Below are positions 42,602-50,923 of a stretch of 64,000 nucleotides of DNA, piece after piece (position 1 is the stretch's first letter; every line of letters begins with the position of its first letter). A program made the position numbers and the translations under genes. The stretch comes from CAVVJA01 sp963801715 (lineage in GTDB: Bacteria > Actinomycetota > Actinomycetes > Mycobacteriales > Jatrophihabitantaceae), in assembly GCA_963801715.1 (NCBI GenBank), contig CAWDGB010000008.1, positions 62,001 to 126,000 on the forward strand, given 5' to 3'. The notes under the pieces are model-generated. The model searched no databases. It was given only the letters and a program-made list of their open reading frames with translations, and was not told where the DNA came from.

Positions 42602-42857
42602 CCGATCATGGTAATCACGCCCGGGCGCGGCACCCGGCCCAACCCGGAATGCCGCGGCCGTGGCGAAAAGCCAACAGAGCCCGACCGATACGCCTCCGAC
42701 CCCGATCAGCACGATGGCGAGCACTGCCCTGCCACTAGCCAGCCGGCGGTGTGCCGCCCCGGCGAGCTGTGCCGCGCTAGGCTCCGCTGGCGCGACGGGC
42801 GCGGCGCGCAATCACAATCAGATGACGGGCAGCGTGCCGGCATGTCAGGCTGGGGTC

Positions 42858-43148
42858 ATGTGCCGCAACATCCGACCACTGAACAACTACGAGCCGCCGG
42901 CCACGCAGGACGAGGTCTACGCGGCGGCGCTGCAATTCGTGCGGAAGGTCAGCGGCTCGACCAGGCCATCCGCCACTAACCGCGCGGCGTTCGATGATGC
43001 CGTGGCGCAGATCACGCATATCACGCACCATCTGCTCGACACGATCGTCACGACAGCACCGAAGAAGGACCGTGCTGTCGAGACGGCCAAGGCGCGAGCG
43101 CGCAGTGCCAAGCGGTTCCCGGCCACCGTCGACTCCGTGCCGGCGTGA
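42858..43148 (+). CDS. DUF2277-family protein
   Basis: 96 residues. The start MCRNIRPLNNYEPPATQDEVYAAALQFVRKVSGSTRPS is the family hallmark (MCRNIR.L.N..PPAT). The middle FDDAVAQITHITHHLLDTI is helical and histidine-rich. Function unknown. It converges with the coiled-coil gene on its right, 2 bp apart. Confidence 0.9.
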   Translation: MCRNIRPLNNYEPPATQDEVYAAALQFVRKVSGSTRPSATNRAAFDDAVAQITHITHHLLDTIVTTAPKKDRAVETAKARARSAKRFPATVDSVPA

Positions 43149-43150
43149 CG

Positions 43151-44014
43151 CTACCGATGGCTCGAATCGTGAAGCAGCTTGGCCAGCGCCCGATCGGCAG
43201 CCTGCCGGTCACGCTGCGCCATCCGTAACGCGCGCTCCGCCTCCCCGAGCTCGGTGCGCGCCTCGTCCAGGCGCTGGCGCAGGGTCTCGACCTCCCGTCG
43301 AAGTCGATCTGAACGTTGCTTCTGCCGGGCATTGTCGCGTTTGGCGACCGCCAACCGGTCGCGGGCCTCCGCGAGCTGGCGCTGCCGGTCCTGTTCGCGT
43401 TCTCGATCGGCTGCTCGTCGGGCTGACGCCTCAACTCGCTTCGACGGTGTCGGGCGCTTGCGATCGGGGCTCTTGCCCGATGCCGCTTCCCGCGGTGATG
43501 TCGATCCTGCCGGCACCGCGCTCAGCGCCGGACCGGCGGCACCGAATCCTGACCACCGAACCGCTCGAAGCAGCGTGCCGGTCTCGAGTTGTCCAGCCAC
43601 GTCCGGATCGGCCAGCGCTGCCTCGAGCGTGGCCGTCACCTCGTCCCGTAGCGCGGGAGACGGGTCAGTTTGTGCAGTGGTAGCGAACGCCCGCTCAACC
43701 AGATCGTCGATGACCCGCCGTCGCTCCTTCGACAGCTCACGCATTGCCGAGCCGTCCAAGGCCCGCTCGGCCCCGCGCAACCGCTCAGCGAGATCGGCGA
43801 GTTCGCGCGTTACCGCCGGATCGGACCGGACGAGACGGTTAACCGTCCACGCGCTTTGCGTGGGTCGCCGCAATTCACCGATGGCCTTGGCGGCTGCCTG
43901 GTCGCCCACCTGCTTTGCGACGCCGGCCAGCGCGGCGCGCTGCGCGATGAACTGCGCCGGGGCAACGCTATACAGCTCATCGATCGCGTCCTGCAGCAGG
44001 TCGTCGCGCGCCAC
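43151..44014 (-). CDS. Conserved hypothetical protein with C-terminal coiled coil
   Basis: 287 residues from GTG 44014. Residues 1-150 are a conserved helical domain (LPDAIDELYSVAPAQFIAQRAAL-like start, GELRRPTQSAWTVNRLVR, REVTATLEAALADPDVAGQL). A Ser/Pro/Arg linker follows and residues about 190-285 are an almost uninterrupted charged coiled coil rich in Arg, Gln, Glu and Ala. No signal or membrane segment. This layout is common among actinobacterial proteins of unknown function; a scaffold or nucleic-acid-associated role is only a guess. Confidence 0.75.
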   Translation of the reverse strand: MARDDLLQDAIDELYSVAPAQFIAQRAALAGVAKQVGDQAAAKAIGELRRPTQSAWTVNRLVRSDPAVTRELADLAERLRGAERALDGSAMRELSKERRRVIDDLVERAFATTAQTDPSPALRDEVTATLEAALADPDVAGQLETGTLLRAVRWSGFGAAGPALSAVPAGSTSPREAASGKSPDRKRPTPSKRVEASARRAADREREQDRQRQLAEARDRLAVAKRDNARQKQRSDRLRREVETLRQRLDEARTELGEAERALRMAQRDRQAADRALAKLLHDSSHR

Positions 44015-44115
44015 GGGGTCATCGTGTCATGAGCGAGATCGCATGCCGATCAAGCCGGAAGCCGGCATCGGCCCCACTGATTCATCGTGGAAGCGCGACG
44101 CCGGCTTTGGGCCAG

Positions 44116-44367
44116 CTACTTGCTGGGTTGCGGCAATGTGCAGTCGATCTTGGGGTTCACCCCCGCATAATTCAGCGGGCCGGCCAGGATAGTGACCGTG
44201 ATCGTGCCGATCTTGGCACAATTCGTATCCGAACCACTGAAATAGTTACGTTGCCAGGCCGCGATGAGTCCGATGACGAGCCACACGACGAGAATCAGGC
44301 TCACCAGTCGCCCGACCGGACGGCGTCGCCGCATAACCGGCGCGTCCATGCGAGATCGCCATGCCAT
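44116..44367 (-). CDS. Small single-span membrane protein, conserved in actinobacteria
   Basis: 83 residues from ATG 44367, with AGGAGG at ideal spacing. One membrane helix (LVSLILVVWLVIGLIAAWQ) is followed by an outside tail with RNYFSGSDTNCAKIGTITVTILAGPLNYAGVNPKIDC and a LPQPSK end; the two Cys could form a disulfide. The family is widespread and unassigned. Last gene of the three-gene unit 45648-44116, 19 bp after the repeat-bearing protein. Confidence 0.78.
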   Translation of the reverse strand: MAWRSRMDAPVMRRRRPVGRLVSLILVVWLVIGLIAAWQRNYFSGSDTNCAKIGTITVTILAGPLNYAGVNPKIDCTLPQPSK

Positions 44368-44386
44368 GGTGTCCTCCTTGGATCTC

Positions 44387-45064
44387 TCAGAGACCAAGCA
44401 GCCGATCGAGGAAATCCCGGTAGTTACGTAGGGCCACCCGCATAACCTCGGTGTCGTCGCCTCGGGTCGATTGCCAGCCGTCGAGCGCCTGCTTCTGCGC
44501 CAGTAGGGTGTTCGTCAGCGAGGCGACAGCGTCATCGACGAGGCTCGCGGCCGCGCCAGTCGCACGCTGCGGGTCATCGACGAACGTCAGCTGCAACTCA
44601 CGCCATTGGATTCGATACCGCTCGACGAGATCCGCACCCCACAAAGCTGCGACCGGATCGTTCGGGGCCTGTCCAGGCCCGAGATTCCCGTCACTTGGTG
44701 CCCGTGCGGGCTCGTCGTCCACTTCTCGCATCCGCTGCGCACGGGTCAGTTCCTCGGTTGGCCCGTCCATCACATCGGTACGTTCTTCGACGTAGTCCTC
44801 CGCTCGGCCGCTGACGCGGTCCGGATCATCGAACTCGGTCTCGCGTCGATCTGTTGTCGTCGCATGGTCGTCGTACCCGGCCTCGCGCCGGCCCCTGGCC
44901 GTCGCCTGGTCGTCGTACTCTGTCTCGCGTCGATCTTCGGTCGTCGCGTAGTCGTCGTACTCGGTCTCGCGTCGGCCCCTGGCCGTCGCCTGGTCGTCGT
45001 ACTCGGCGTCGCGTCGGCCCCTGGCCGTCATCGTCTCGTCGGCGGCGTGCGTTGGCTGATTCAT
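44387..45064 (-). CDS. Hypothetical protein with five 14-residue tandem repeats and a C-terminal helical domain
   Basis: 225 residues from ATG 45064. Residues 13-82 are five copies of a 14-residue unit, consensus T-A-R-G-R-R-E-T-E-Y-D-D-Q-A, highly charged and probably disordered. After an acidic linker, residues about 140-225 (VERYRIQWRELQLTFVDDPQRATGAAASLVDDAVASL to the end) resemble the C-terminal domain of the upstream neighbour at 45079-45648, so the two are paralogues. No signal peptide or membrane helix, so it is cytoplasmic. Function unknown. Confidence 0.8.
   Translation of the reverse strand: MNQPTHAADETMTARGRRDAEYDDQATARGRRETEYDDYATTEDRRETEYDDQATARGRREAGYDDHATTTDRRETEFDDPDRVSGRAEDYVEERTDVMDGPTEELTRAQRMREVDDEPARAPSDGNLGPGQAPNDPVAALWGADLVERYRIQWRELQLTFVDDPQRATGAAASLVDDAVASLTNTLLAQKQALDGWQSTRGDDTEVMRVALRNYRDFLDRLLGL
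44819..45028 (-). repeat. 42-bp in-frame tandem repeat, five units
   Basis: Five consecutive 42-bp units encode the 14-residue repeats of the gene at 44387-45064. Units 1, 2 and 4 keep TARGRR, units 3 and 5 have TTEDRR or TTTDRR, so the array shows an alternating pattern suggestive of duplication of a two-unit block. Such in-frame arrays can change copy number between strains. Confidence 0.85.
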
Positions 45065-45078
45065 CCCGTGTCTCCTTT

Positions 45079-45648
45079 TCACGAATCCAGCTGGTCGGCG
45101 CCGTGCCGATCGCCGACGTCGTCGACCTCGAGCAGGTCGGTCGCTAGTACCCGGTAATGCACGAGTGCTTGGCGTAGCTGCTCGGTGCTCGCTTGACCCC
45201 GCAGGTTGGCCTCAAAGATCTCGTGCGCAGAGCGGTAGTGGTCGATCGTTCGCGCGTGCTCGACCGACAATGTGCCGACACGATCGTCGAATTCACCAGT
45301 CGGATAACCGCGCGCCCGCATCATTCGAGTGACCAGTGCATCGGCCGAGTTGACCGCGTCGCTGGGATCTTCCACAAATGCGGTTTGGACCCGGGTCCAC
45401 TCCTTCAGGTAACGATCCTGATCCTGCGGGCTCAGCGACTTGATGTCGAGCTCTGCATGTCGCTTCTCACGCGCGCGCAGTTCACTCTCTGCGGCCGCTC
45501 GACTAGGCTGTTCAGCCAGAGTTCGCTCATATTCGGGGCCGAATCGGGCTTGTAGCTGCCGACGTCTGACAATGCTCCATACCGCCATTGCGATCAGCAC
45601 GATCGCAACGACCACGACAACAAGGACGATAATTCCGGTGGTCGACAT
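45079..45648 (-). CDS. Membrane-anchored hypothetical protein, paralogue of its downstream neighbour
   Basis: 189 residues from ATG 45648. An N-terminal membrane helix (TGIIVLVVVVVAIVLIAMAVW) is followed by a basic stretch (RRRQLQARFGPEYERTLAE), so the bulk is cytoplasmic. The helical domain RYLKEWTRVQTAFVEDPSDAVNSADALVTRMMRARGYP ... HYRVLATDLLEV parallels the downstream protein. Such proteins are frequent in streptomycetes and relatives and have no known function. The next gene starts 14 bp later. Confidence 0.8.
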   Translation of the reverse strand: MSTTGIIVLVVVVVAIVLIAMAVWSIVRRRQLQARFGPEYERTLAEQPSRAAAESELRAREKRHAELDIKSLSPQDQDRYLKEWTRVQTAFVEDPSDAVNSADALVTRMMRARGYPTGEFDDRVGTLSVEHARTIDHYRSAHEIFEANLRGQASTEQLRQALVHYRVLATDLLEVDDVGDRHGADQLDS

Positions 45649-45844
45649 TAGGGTCCGTTCCTCTCCAATCGGCGGCTCGCTGACCGGAGCCAAGTGGACA
45701 TGAGTCCGGTTAGGTCACGAGGTAGTCCTGGCCAAGATCTACCCGGCTGCGCGACGTACTAAACCCCGGCAACCTGATGAGTGATACGCAATTGCCGCCA
45801 ACAACGGCGGGGCTGCGTGACGAATCGGCCGCTACGCTCAGTTT

Positions 45845-47386
45845 GTGCTGCGGGCTTCGCTCCTCGTCTGCTGCACCCTCCTGTGCGCATCGGCGTGTTC
45901 CCATGCCGCGAACTCGACGCCAGAGCTCAGCGGGTCAGCGGCACAAAGCCCGGCCGCGTCCGCACTGCCCCCGGGCGTCCCGGGCTCCGCTCCGGCGCCG
46001 AGCGCCCAGTCGACAATCGGAGACCCCGCATGGCGGATTGCGCGGCTGGGCCGGCCAACCGCGATCGAGGGATGGGTCGATCGGGTGAGCGTGCTACCCG
46101 GCCAGGCGGTCAACCTGTATGTGTCGACCGTCGGCCACAACTGGCGGGTGACGGCCTACCGAATGGGTTGGTATGGGGGCGCCCTGGCTCAGCGAGTCTG
46201 GCAATCCGGCAGCGAGCCGGGCGCCCGTCAGCCCAAACCGACCCGGTCCGCCACCAACACCGTGCGGACAGCCTGGCGGCCAAGCCTGACCCTGCCGACG
46301 GCCGATTGGCCGCCGGGCGCCTACCTGTTGCGGTTGGATGGTCAAACCGGCCAGCGGTACGTGCCGCTCACCATCCGATCACCGGAGACCACGGGACGCA
46401 CCGTGCTCATCCTTCCCGTGACCACCTGGCAGGCCTATAACGATTGGGGCGGTTACAGTCTCTACCACGGGCCGGGAGGACAGAACGACTTCGACAACCG
46501 CTCGGTCGCCGTGTCGTTCGACCGGCCCTACACCGCTGATGGCGCGTCGGACTTTGTCGGCAGCCAACTGCCGCTCATCGCGCATGCCGAGCGCCTCGGC
46601 ATCCCGCTGGCGTATGCCACCGATGTCGATCTGCATGACAATCCGCAGCTACTCGCTGGTGCCGTTGCGATGATCAGCCTCGGACATGACGAGTACTGGT
46701 CCACCGCGATGCGCAACTCGGTTACCGCCGCCCGCGATGCCGGCGTGAACCTGGCGTTCCTGAGTGCCAATGCGGTCTTCCGGCACATCCGGTTCGCCTC
46801 GTCGCCAACCGGGCCGGATCGCATCGAGATCAACTACAAGCGGACGACCGACCCGCTGTACGGAAAGAAGAACGCGGAGGTCACTGTCGATTGGCGGGAG
46901 CCACCGTTGTCCGATCCCGAGAGCTCCCTCACTGGCGCGTACTACGAGTGCAATCCGGTCGACGCGCCGATGGTGATCACTAATCCGAACAACTGGCTGT
47001 TCACGGGCACGGGCGCGAAGCTGCGCATGCGGTTGCCACACCTCGTCGGCAGCGAGTACGACCGAGTCAATCCCGGCGTGCCGACTCCGAAGAACATCGA
47101 GGTCCTCACCCATTCCCCGGTCAACTGCCAAGGCGCCAACAGCTTCGCGGACAGCGCCTACTACACCGTTCGCAGCGGCGCCGGCGTGTTCGATGCCGGC
47201 ACCAGCTGGTTCCCCCTCGGGTTGCCCGAAGCGGGCGCGAAGGGCGTGGTCGCTCGGGTTATCGGCGGCGAGCTGACCAACCTGCTGTTGGCCTTCAGCG
47301 CCGGGCCGGCTGGCGTGGCGCATCCTGCCCATCGCAACATCGACGCCCTACACGAGTTCGCCGGTGACCCAATCTGGGGTCAGTGA
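45845..47386 (+). CDS. N,N-dimethylformamidase beta-subunit-like lipoprotein
   Basis: 513 residues from GTG 45845. Lipobox LCASACS, then a Ser/Pro/Ala-rich linker. The body matches the dimethylformamidase large-subunit-like family: an immunoglobulin-like part (GWVDRVSVLPGQAVNLYVST, YRMGWYGGALAQRVW), NDWGGYSLYHGPGGQNDFDNRSVAVSFDRPYT, ISLGHDEYWSTAMRNSVTAARDAGVNLAFLSANAVFRHIRF, and YECNPVDAPMVITNPNNWLFTGTG. True DMFase is a cytoplasmic iron enzyme; surface-anchored relatives like this probably have another substrate. Confidence 0.8.
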   Translation: MLRASLLVCCTLLCASACSHAANSTPELSGSAAQSPAASALPPGVPGSAPAPSAQSTIGDPAWRIARLGRPTAIEGWVDRVSVLPGQAVNLYVSTVGHNWRVTAYRMGWYGGALAQRVWQSGSEPGARQPKPTRSATNTVRTAWRPSLTLPTADWPPGAYLLRLDGQTGQRYVPLTIRSPETTGRTVLILPVTTWQAYNDWGGYSLYHGPGGQNDFDNRSVAVSFDRPYTADGASDFVGSQLPLIAHAERLGIPLAYATDVDLHDNPQLLAGAVAMISLGHDEYWSTAMRNSVTAARDAGVNLAFLSANAVFRHIRFASSPTGPDRIEINYKRTTDPLYGKKNAEVTVDWREPPLSDPESSLTGAYYECNPVDAPMVITNPNNWLFTGTGAKLRMRLPHLVGSEYDRVNPGVPTPKNIEVLTHSPVNCQGANSFADSAYYTVRSGAGVFDAGTSWFPLGLPEAGAKGVVARVIGGELTNLLLAFSAGPAGVAHPAHRNIDALHEFAGDPIWGQ

Positions 47387-47417
47387 TCGGTAACGGCGGA
47401 TAGGCCTGAACCTGAGA

Positions 47418-47894
47418 TCAAGCCCCGCAGGTGCCGGGCGCCGCTGTCACGCCGCAGAAGTTTTGACTCTGCTGTTCGAGGTCGACGGTGATGACATCCG
47501 TGGCTGAGCTATAGCGGACGACGTGCGTGGAGCCGACCGCCGTCTTCGGATCGTCGCTGCTGTCGATCACCACGGTCGCCTGACTCGAAGCCGCCGTTAT
47601 GACGTGCAGCTGGATCGTGGCGAATGGCCCTTCGTCCCCTCCGGTGAGGCTAATCACCAGCAGCCCGAGTCCATTGGGGGCCAGATCGAGGGTTCGGCCA
47701 TGGCCGACCCAGTACCCGGCTGCCCACGTGGGTGGCTTCACTGCGGGCAGAATGGGACTGCTCGCCGTCGACGCCCCGGACGAGGAGCCGTTCGAACCAG
47801 ACGAGGAGCAGCCACCGAGGACGAGGGCGGGGACTACGCAGCTCACGACCACCGGATATACACCTGCACACCTGCGCATCAGGCGTCGCCGCAT
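47418..47894 (-). CDS. Hypothetical lipoprotein
   Basis: 158 residues. Signal with basic start, hydrophobic core (VYPVVVSCVVPALVLGG) and lipobox LGGCSSS, then a Ser/Gly linker. The mature part is a small beta-rich domain (WAAGYWVGHGRTLDLAPNGLGLLVISL ... VVRYSSATDVITVDL) with two C-terminal cysteines (NFCGVTAAPGTCG). Similar small lipoproteins occur in mycobacteria and relatives; role unknown. Lies 61 bp behind serA on the same strand, possibly separately expressed. Confidence 0.75.
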   Translation of the reverse strand: MRRRLMRRCAGVYPVVVSCVVPALVLGGCSSSGSNGSSSGASTASSPILPAVKPPTWAAGYWVGHGRTLDLAPNGLGLLVISLTGGDEGPFATIQLHVITAASSQATVVIDSSDDPKTAVGSTHVVRYSSATDVITVDLEQQSQNFCGVTAAPGTCGA

Positions 47895-47954
47895 GCGCGT
47901 CTCCTTCGATCCGGTTGGCCGAAGTGTCGCATCGTCGGCTGAACGTCCCGGCTG

Positions 47955-49550
47955 TTACAGGCTTACCGCTCGTGCCGCGAAGAAATCGCTGCCGGCCAGC
48001 AGCATGGCCAACACATTCGTCGGCACCTGCGAGTCAGCCGTGACGACCATGACCGCTTCGCCGTCGCTGTCGCCTTCGGGCCGGCGCCCCACGGCCGCGG
48101 AGATGATATTCACCCCCGCGTCACCGAGCGCCGTGCCTACCCGTCCTAGCATTCCCGGCTGATCGCGGTAGCGGAAGACGGCTAGGTGTTCCTCGAGCTG
48201 CACGTTGAACCGCGAACCCCACGCTTCGAGCAAGTGTGGTCGGTTGCGCCGCCCCAACAGAGTGCCCACCACTCGCGTGGTTTCGCCGCCTCCACGAAGC
48301 CGCACGCGTATGAGGTCGGTGAAGTCGTGGGCCTGCGGTGTGCTCCGCTCGGCGATCGCAATACCGCGCTCCTGGGCGAGCGTAAACGCGTTGACGTCGT
48401 TGACCGCCTCCTCGGTATGCCCGGCAAGCACACCCTTGACGACCTGGATCGTCAGCAACCGACTATCACGCTCGGCGATCCGGCCCAGGAATTCGACGTC
48501 GACGGCGTCAACGGACGTTCCCGGAGCTAGCGCGGCCGCAATCTTGCCCAGGCCGCCGCACAGTCCGAGGAACGGACCGACCGCCTCCACGTCTTCTGCA
48601 GCGATCGACGGCACGTTCACCGCACTCGTGACTGCCACCCCGGTCAAGGCGGCGACCGCTTGCTCGGCGGCTTGATAGCCCGCCCGATCGGTTGCTTCTG
48701 CCGTCGAAGCCCCGAGGTGTGGCGTGACGACCACGTTGGGATAGCCGAACAGCGGATGATCGGTTACCGGTTCGGTACCGAACACGTCTAGCGCAGCCCC
48801 GGCTACCTTGCCCGAATCGAGCGCGGCTTGCAGGTCAACGTCTACGACTAACGGGCCGCGGGCAACGTTGAGAATCCGCACGCCATCCTTCATGTGCGCG
48901 AACGCGGCCGCGTTCAGCCAGCCCTCGGTTTCCCGGTTCTTCGGCAGATGCAGCGTGATGAAGTCCGCGACCGCGTAGATCTGGTCAACGCTGCTCGCAC
49001 GCTCGACGCCGAGATCGCGGAACCGCTCCTCAGCCAGATAGGCATCGAACGCGATGACCCGCATGCCGAAGCCCCGCGCCCGCTGAGCCACGAGCTGGCC
49101 GATCCGGCCGAACCCGATAATGCCAAGCGTCTTCTCGTTCAGCTCCACGCCACTGAATCTCGCCCGATCCCAGGTTCCTCCGACCAGCGAGGCGTGGGCC
49201 TGCGGCACATTCCGGGCCAACGCCAGCAGCAACGCCATCGTGTGTTCGGCCGCCGTGATGATGTTCGACTGCGGTGCATTCGCTACCACGACTCCGCGCC
49301 GGGTTGCCGCCTCGACGTCGACGTTGTCGACCCCGACGCCGGCCCGGGCCACCACACGTAGTCGATCCGCCTTCGCCAGGAGGTCGGCATCGACCTGGGT
49401 CGCGGATCGGATAAGAATCCCGTCGAACTCGGCGATGCGCCGCTCGAGTTCCGGGCGACCCCAGCCCGTCCCGACCACAACGTCGAAGCCCGCCGCCCGT
49501 AGGAGGTCGACGCCGGACTCGCCAATGATCTCCGCAATCAGAACCCTCAT
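47955..49550 (-). CDS. serA: D-3-phosphoglycerate dehydrogenase
   Basis: 531 residues, the long type with ACT. Substrate domain VLIAEIIGESGVDLL and VARAGVGVDNVDVEAATRRGVVVANAPQSN; NAD site LGIIGFGRIGQLVAQRARGFGM; catalytic ITLHLPKNRETEGWLN, NVARGPLVVD and PHLGASTAEATDRAGYQ. Then an allosteric substrate-binding domain (INVPSIAAEDVEAV onward) and a C-terminal ACT domain (FRYRDQPGMLGRVGTALGDAGVNI) for serine feedback. ATG 49550 overlaps the serC stop. First step of serine synthesis. Confidence 0.95.
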   Translation of the reverse strand: MRVLIAEIIGESGVDLLRAAGFDVVVGTGWGRPELERRIAEFDGILIRSATQVDADLLAKADRLRVVARAGVGVDNVDVEAATRRGVVVANAPQSNIITAAEHTMALLLALARNVPQAHASLVGGTWDRARFSGVELNEKTLGIIGFGRIGQLVAQRARGFGMRVIAFDAYLAEERFRDLGVERASSVDQIYAVADFITLHLPKNRETEGWLNAAAFAHMKDGVRILNVARGPLVVDVDLQAALDSGKVAGAALDVFGTEPVTDHPLFGYPNVVVTPHLGASTAEATDRAGYQAAEQAVAALTGVAVTSAVNVPSIAAEDVEAVGPFLGLCGGLGKIAAALAPGTSVDAVDVEFLGRIAERDSRLLTIQVVKGVLAGHTEEAVNDVNAFTLAQERGIAIAERSTPQAHDFTDLIRVRLRGGGETTRVVGTLLGRRNRPHLLEAWGSRFNVQLEEHLAVFRYRDQPGMLGRVGTALGDAGVNIISAAVGRRPEGDSDGEAVMVVTADSQVPTNVLAMLLAGSDFFAARAVSL

Positions 49551-50671
49551 GACGCCACAACCCAATCGATGCACGCCGTGAGCGCTTCGACATCGGCCGG
49601 ATCGATCGCCGGGAACATCCCGATCCGCAGCTGATTCCTCCCCAGCTTGCGATACGGCTCGACGTCGACGATCCCGTTCGCCCGCAGGGTCCGCGCGACG
49701 GCGGCGGCATCTACCTCGCCGGAGAAGTCGATTGTGCCGACGACAAGTGAACGCTTGGCCGGGTCGATCACAAACGGGCTCGCGAACGGCGAGGAGTCCG
49801 CCCAGCCGTAGAGATAATCAGACGAGGCGCGGGTCCGAGCGACGCAGAAGTCGAGACCGCCACCGGCAAGCATCCAGTCGATCTGATCGGCAAGGAGCAG
49901 CAGCGTCGCCAATGCGGGCGTGTTGTACGTCTGCTGCTGCCGGGAATTGTCGAGCGCTGTGGCGAGGGAGAGCGAGGCCGGGATCCAGCGGCTCGTCGCG
50001 GCGCCGAGTTCGCTGATTCGCTCGATTGCCGCCGGACTCACCAAGGCCAGCCACAACCCACCATCGGAACCAAAGGACTTCTGCGGCGCGAAGTAGTACG
50101 CATCGGCCTGGCCGACATCCACCGGCAAGCCGCCCGCACCCGATGTGGCATCGATGAGGACCAGGGCGTGGTCGGCGCGTTCCGGACGCCGCACCGGAAC
50201 CATCACACCGGTCGACGTCTCGTTGTGGGCCCACGCAATGACATCGACGTCGTCGTCGCCGGCTGGTTCCGGCGCGTCGCCCGGCCGCGCAGATACGACG
50301 GTCGGCTCGGCGAGGAACGGCGCGCCCGCGGTGACGGTCGCGAACTTCTGGGTGAACTCGCCGTATACCAGGTGCAGGGCGCGCCGGCGGACGAGCCCGC
50401 AGGCGGCCGCATCCCAAAACGCTGTTGCGCCGCCGTTACCGAGCAGCACCTCATACCCGTCGGGCAGCGCGAAGAGATCCCGCAAACCGTCGCGAACCTG
50501 TCGCACCAGATCCTTGACCGGCGCTTGGCGGTGCGACGTTCCCATCAGATCGGCTCGAGCGGCCAATCGAGCCAACGCCTCGGGACGCACCTTGGTCGGT
50601 CCGCTGCCGAAACGCCCGTCTGCTGGCTTGAGATGGGCGGGAATGTGCAAGGTCGTGTCAGTCACGGTCAC
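49547..50671 (-). CDS. serC: Phosphoserine aminotransferase
   Basis: 374 residues from GTG 50671, with GGAG upstream. Fold-type I aminotransferase of the actinobacterial SerC type: DGRFGSGPTKVRPEALARLA, LMGTSHRQAPVKDLV, EVLLGNGGATAFWDAAACGLV, VIAWAHNETSTGVMVPV, and the PLP lysine in YYFAPQKSFGSDGGLW. Terminal LGRNQLRIGMFPAIDPADVEALT also fits. Converts 3-phosphohydroxypyruvate to phosphoserine. Operon with serA. A longer frame upstream to 50803 is unlike the family. Confidence 0.93.
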   Translation of the reverse strand: MTVTDTTLHIPAHLKPADGRFGSGPTKVRPEALARLAARADLMGTSHRQAPVKDLVRQVRDGLRDLFALPDGYEVLLGNGGATAFWDAAACGLVRRRALHLVYGEFTQKFATVTAGAPFLAEPTVVSARPGDAPEPAGDDDVDVIAWAHNETSTGVMVPVRRPERADHALVLIDATSGAGGLPVDVGQADAYYFAPQKSFGSDGGLWLALVSPAAIERISELGAATSRWIPASLSLATALDNSRQQQTYNTPALATLLLLADQIDWMLAGGGLDFCVARTRASSDYLYGWADSSPFASPFVIDPAKRSLVVGTIDFSGEVDAAAVARTLRANGIVDVEPYRKLGRNQLRIGMFPAIDPADVEALTACIDWVVAS

Positions 50672-50923
50672 TACGAGAGTTCTCCAGTCGGTCACGCTCG
50701 GGTGGCGACGGGGACAACTCCCAGGCGCACCACCATCCCCATGCGATGGTAGTCGATGGGGTTGGACGCCCCCTCTGTCAACGACGAGGCAGGCGCCACG
50801 CACACCGGCCGGTCGCGCAGGACGCGACCTCGGTCGTCGCGAGGCGATCCGACAAGCCGGTGGTCCGGTGCGCCAGGCACCGGACCACCGGGCAGGTCAG
50901 GAACTCGTTCCGATGTCAGGGAG

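Noticed and set aside
42602..42811. N-terminal hydrophobic extension of the TfoX-like frame
   Set aside because: Contains one hydrophobic stretch but no match to the family and no ribosome binding site; more likely the divergent promoter region with DUF2277.
44041..44115. Inverted repeat AAGCCGGC / GCCGGCTT as terminator
   Set aside because: Arms are short and the loop is very long (over 30 nt) with no other terminator feature.
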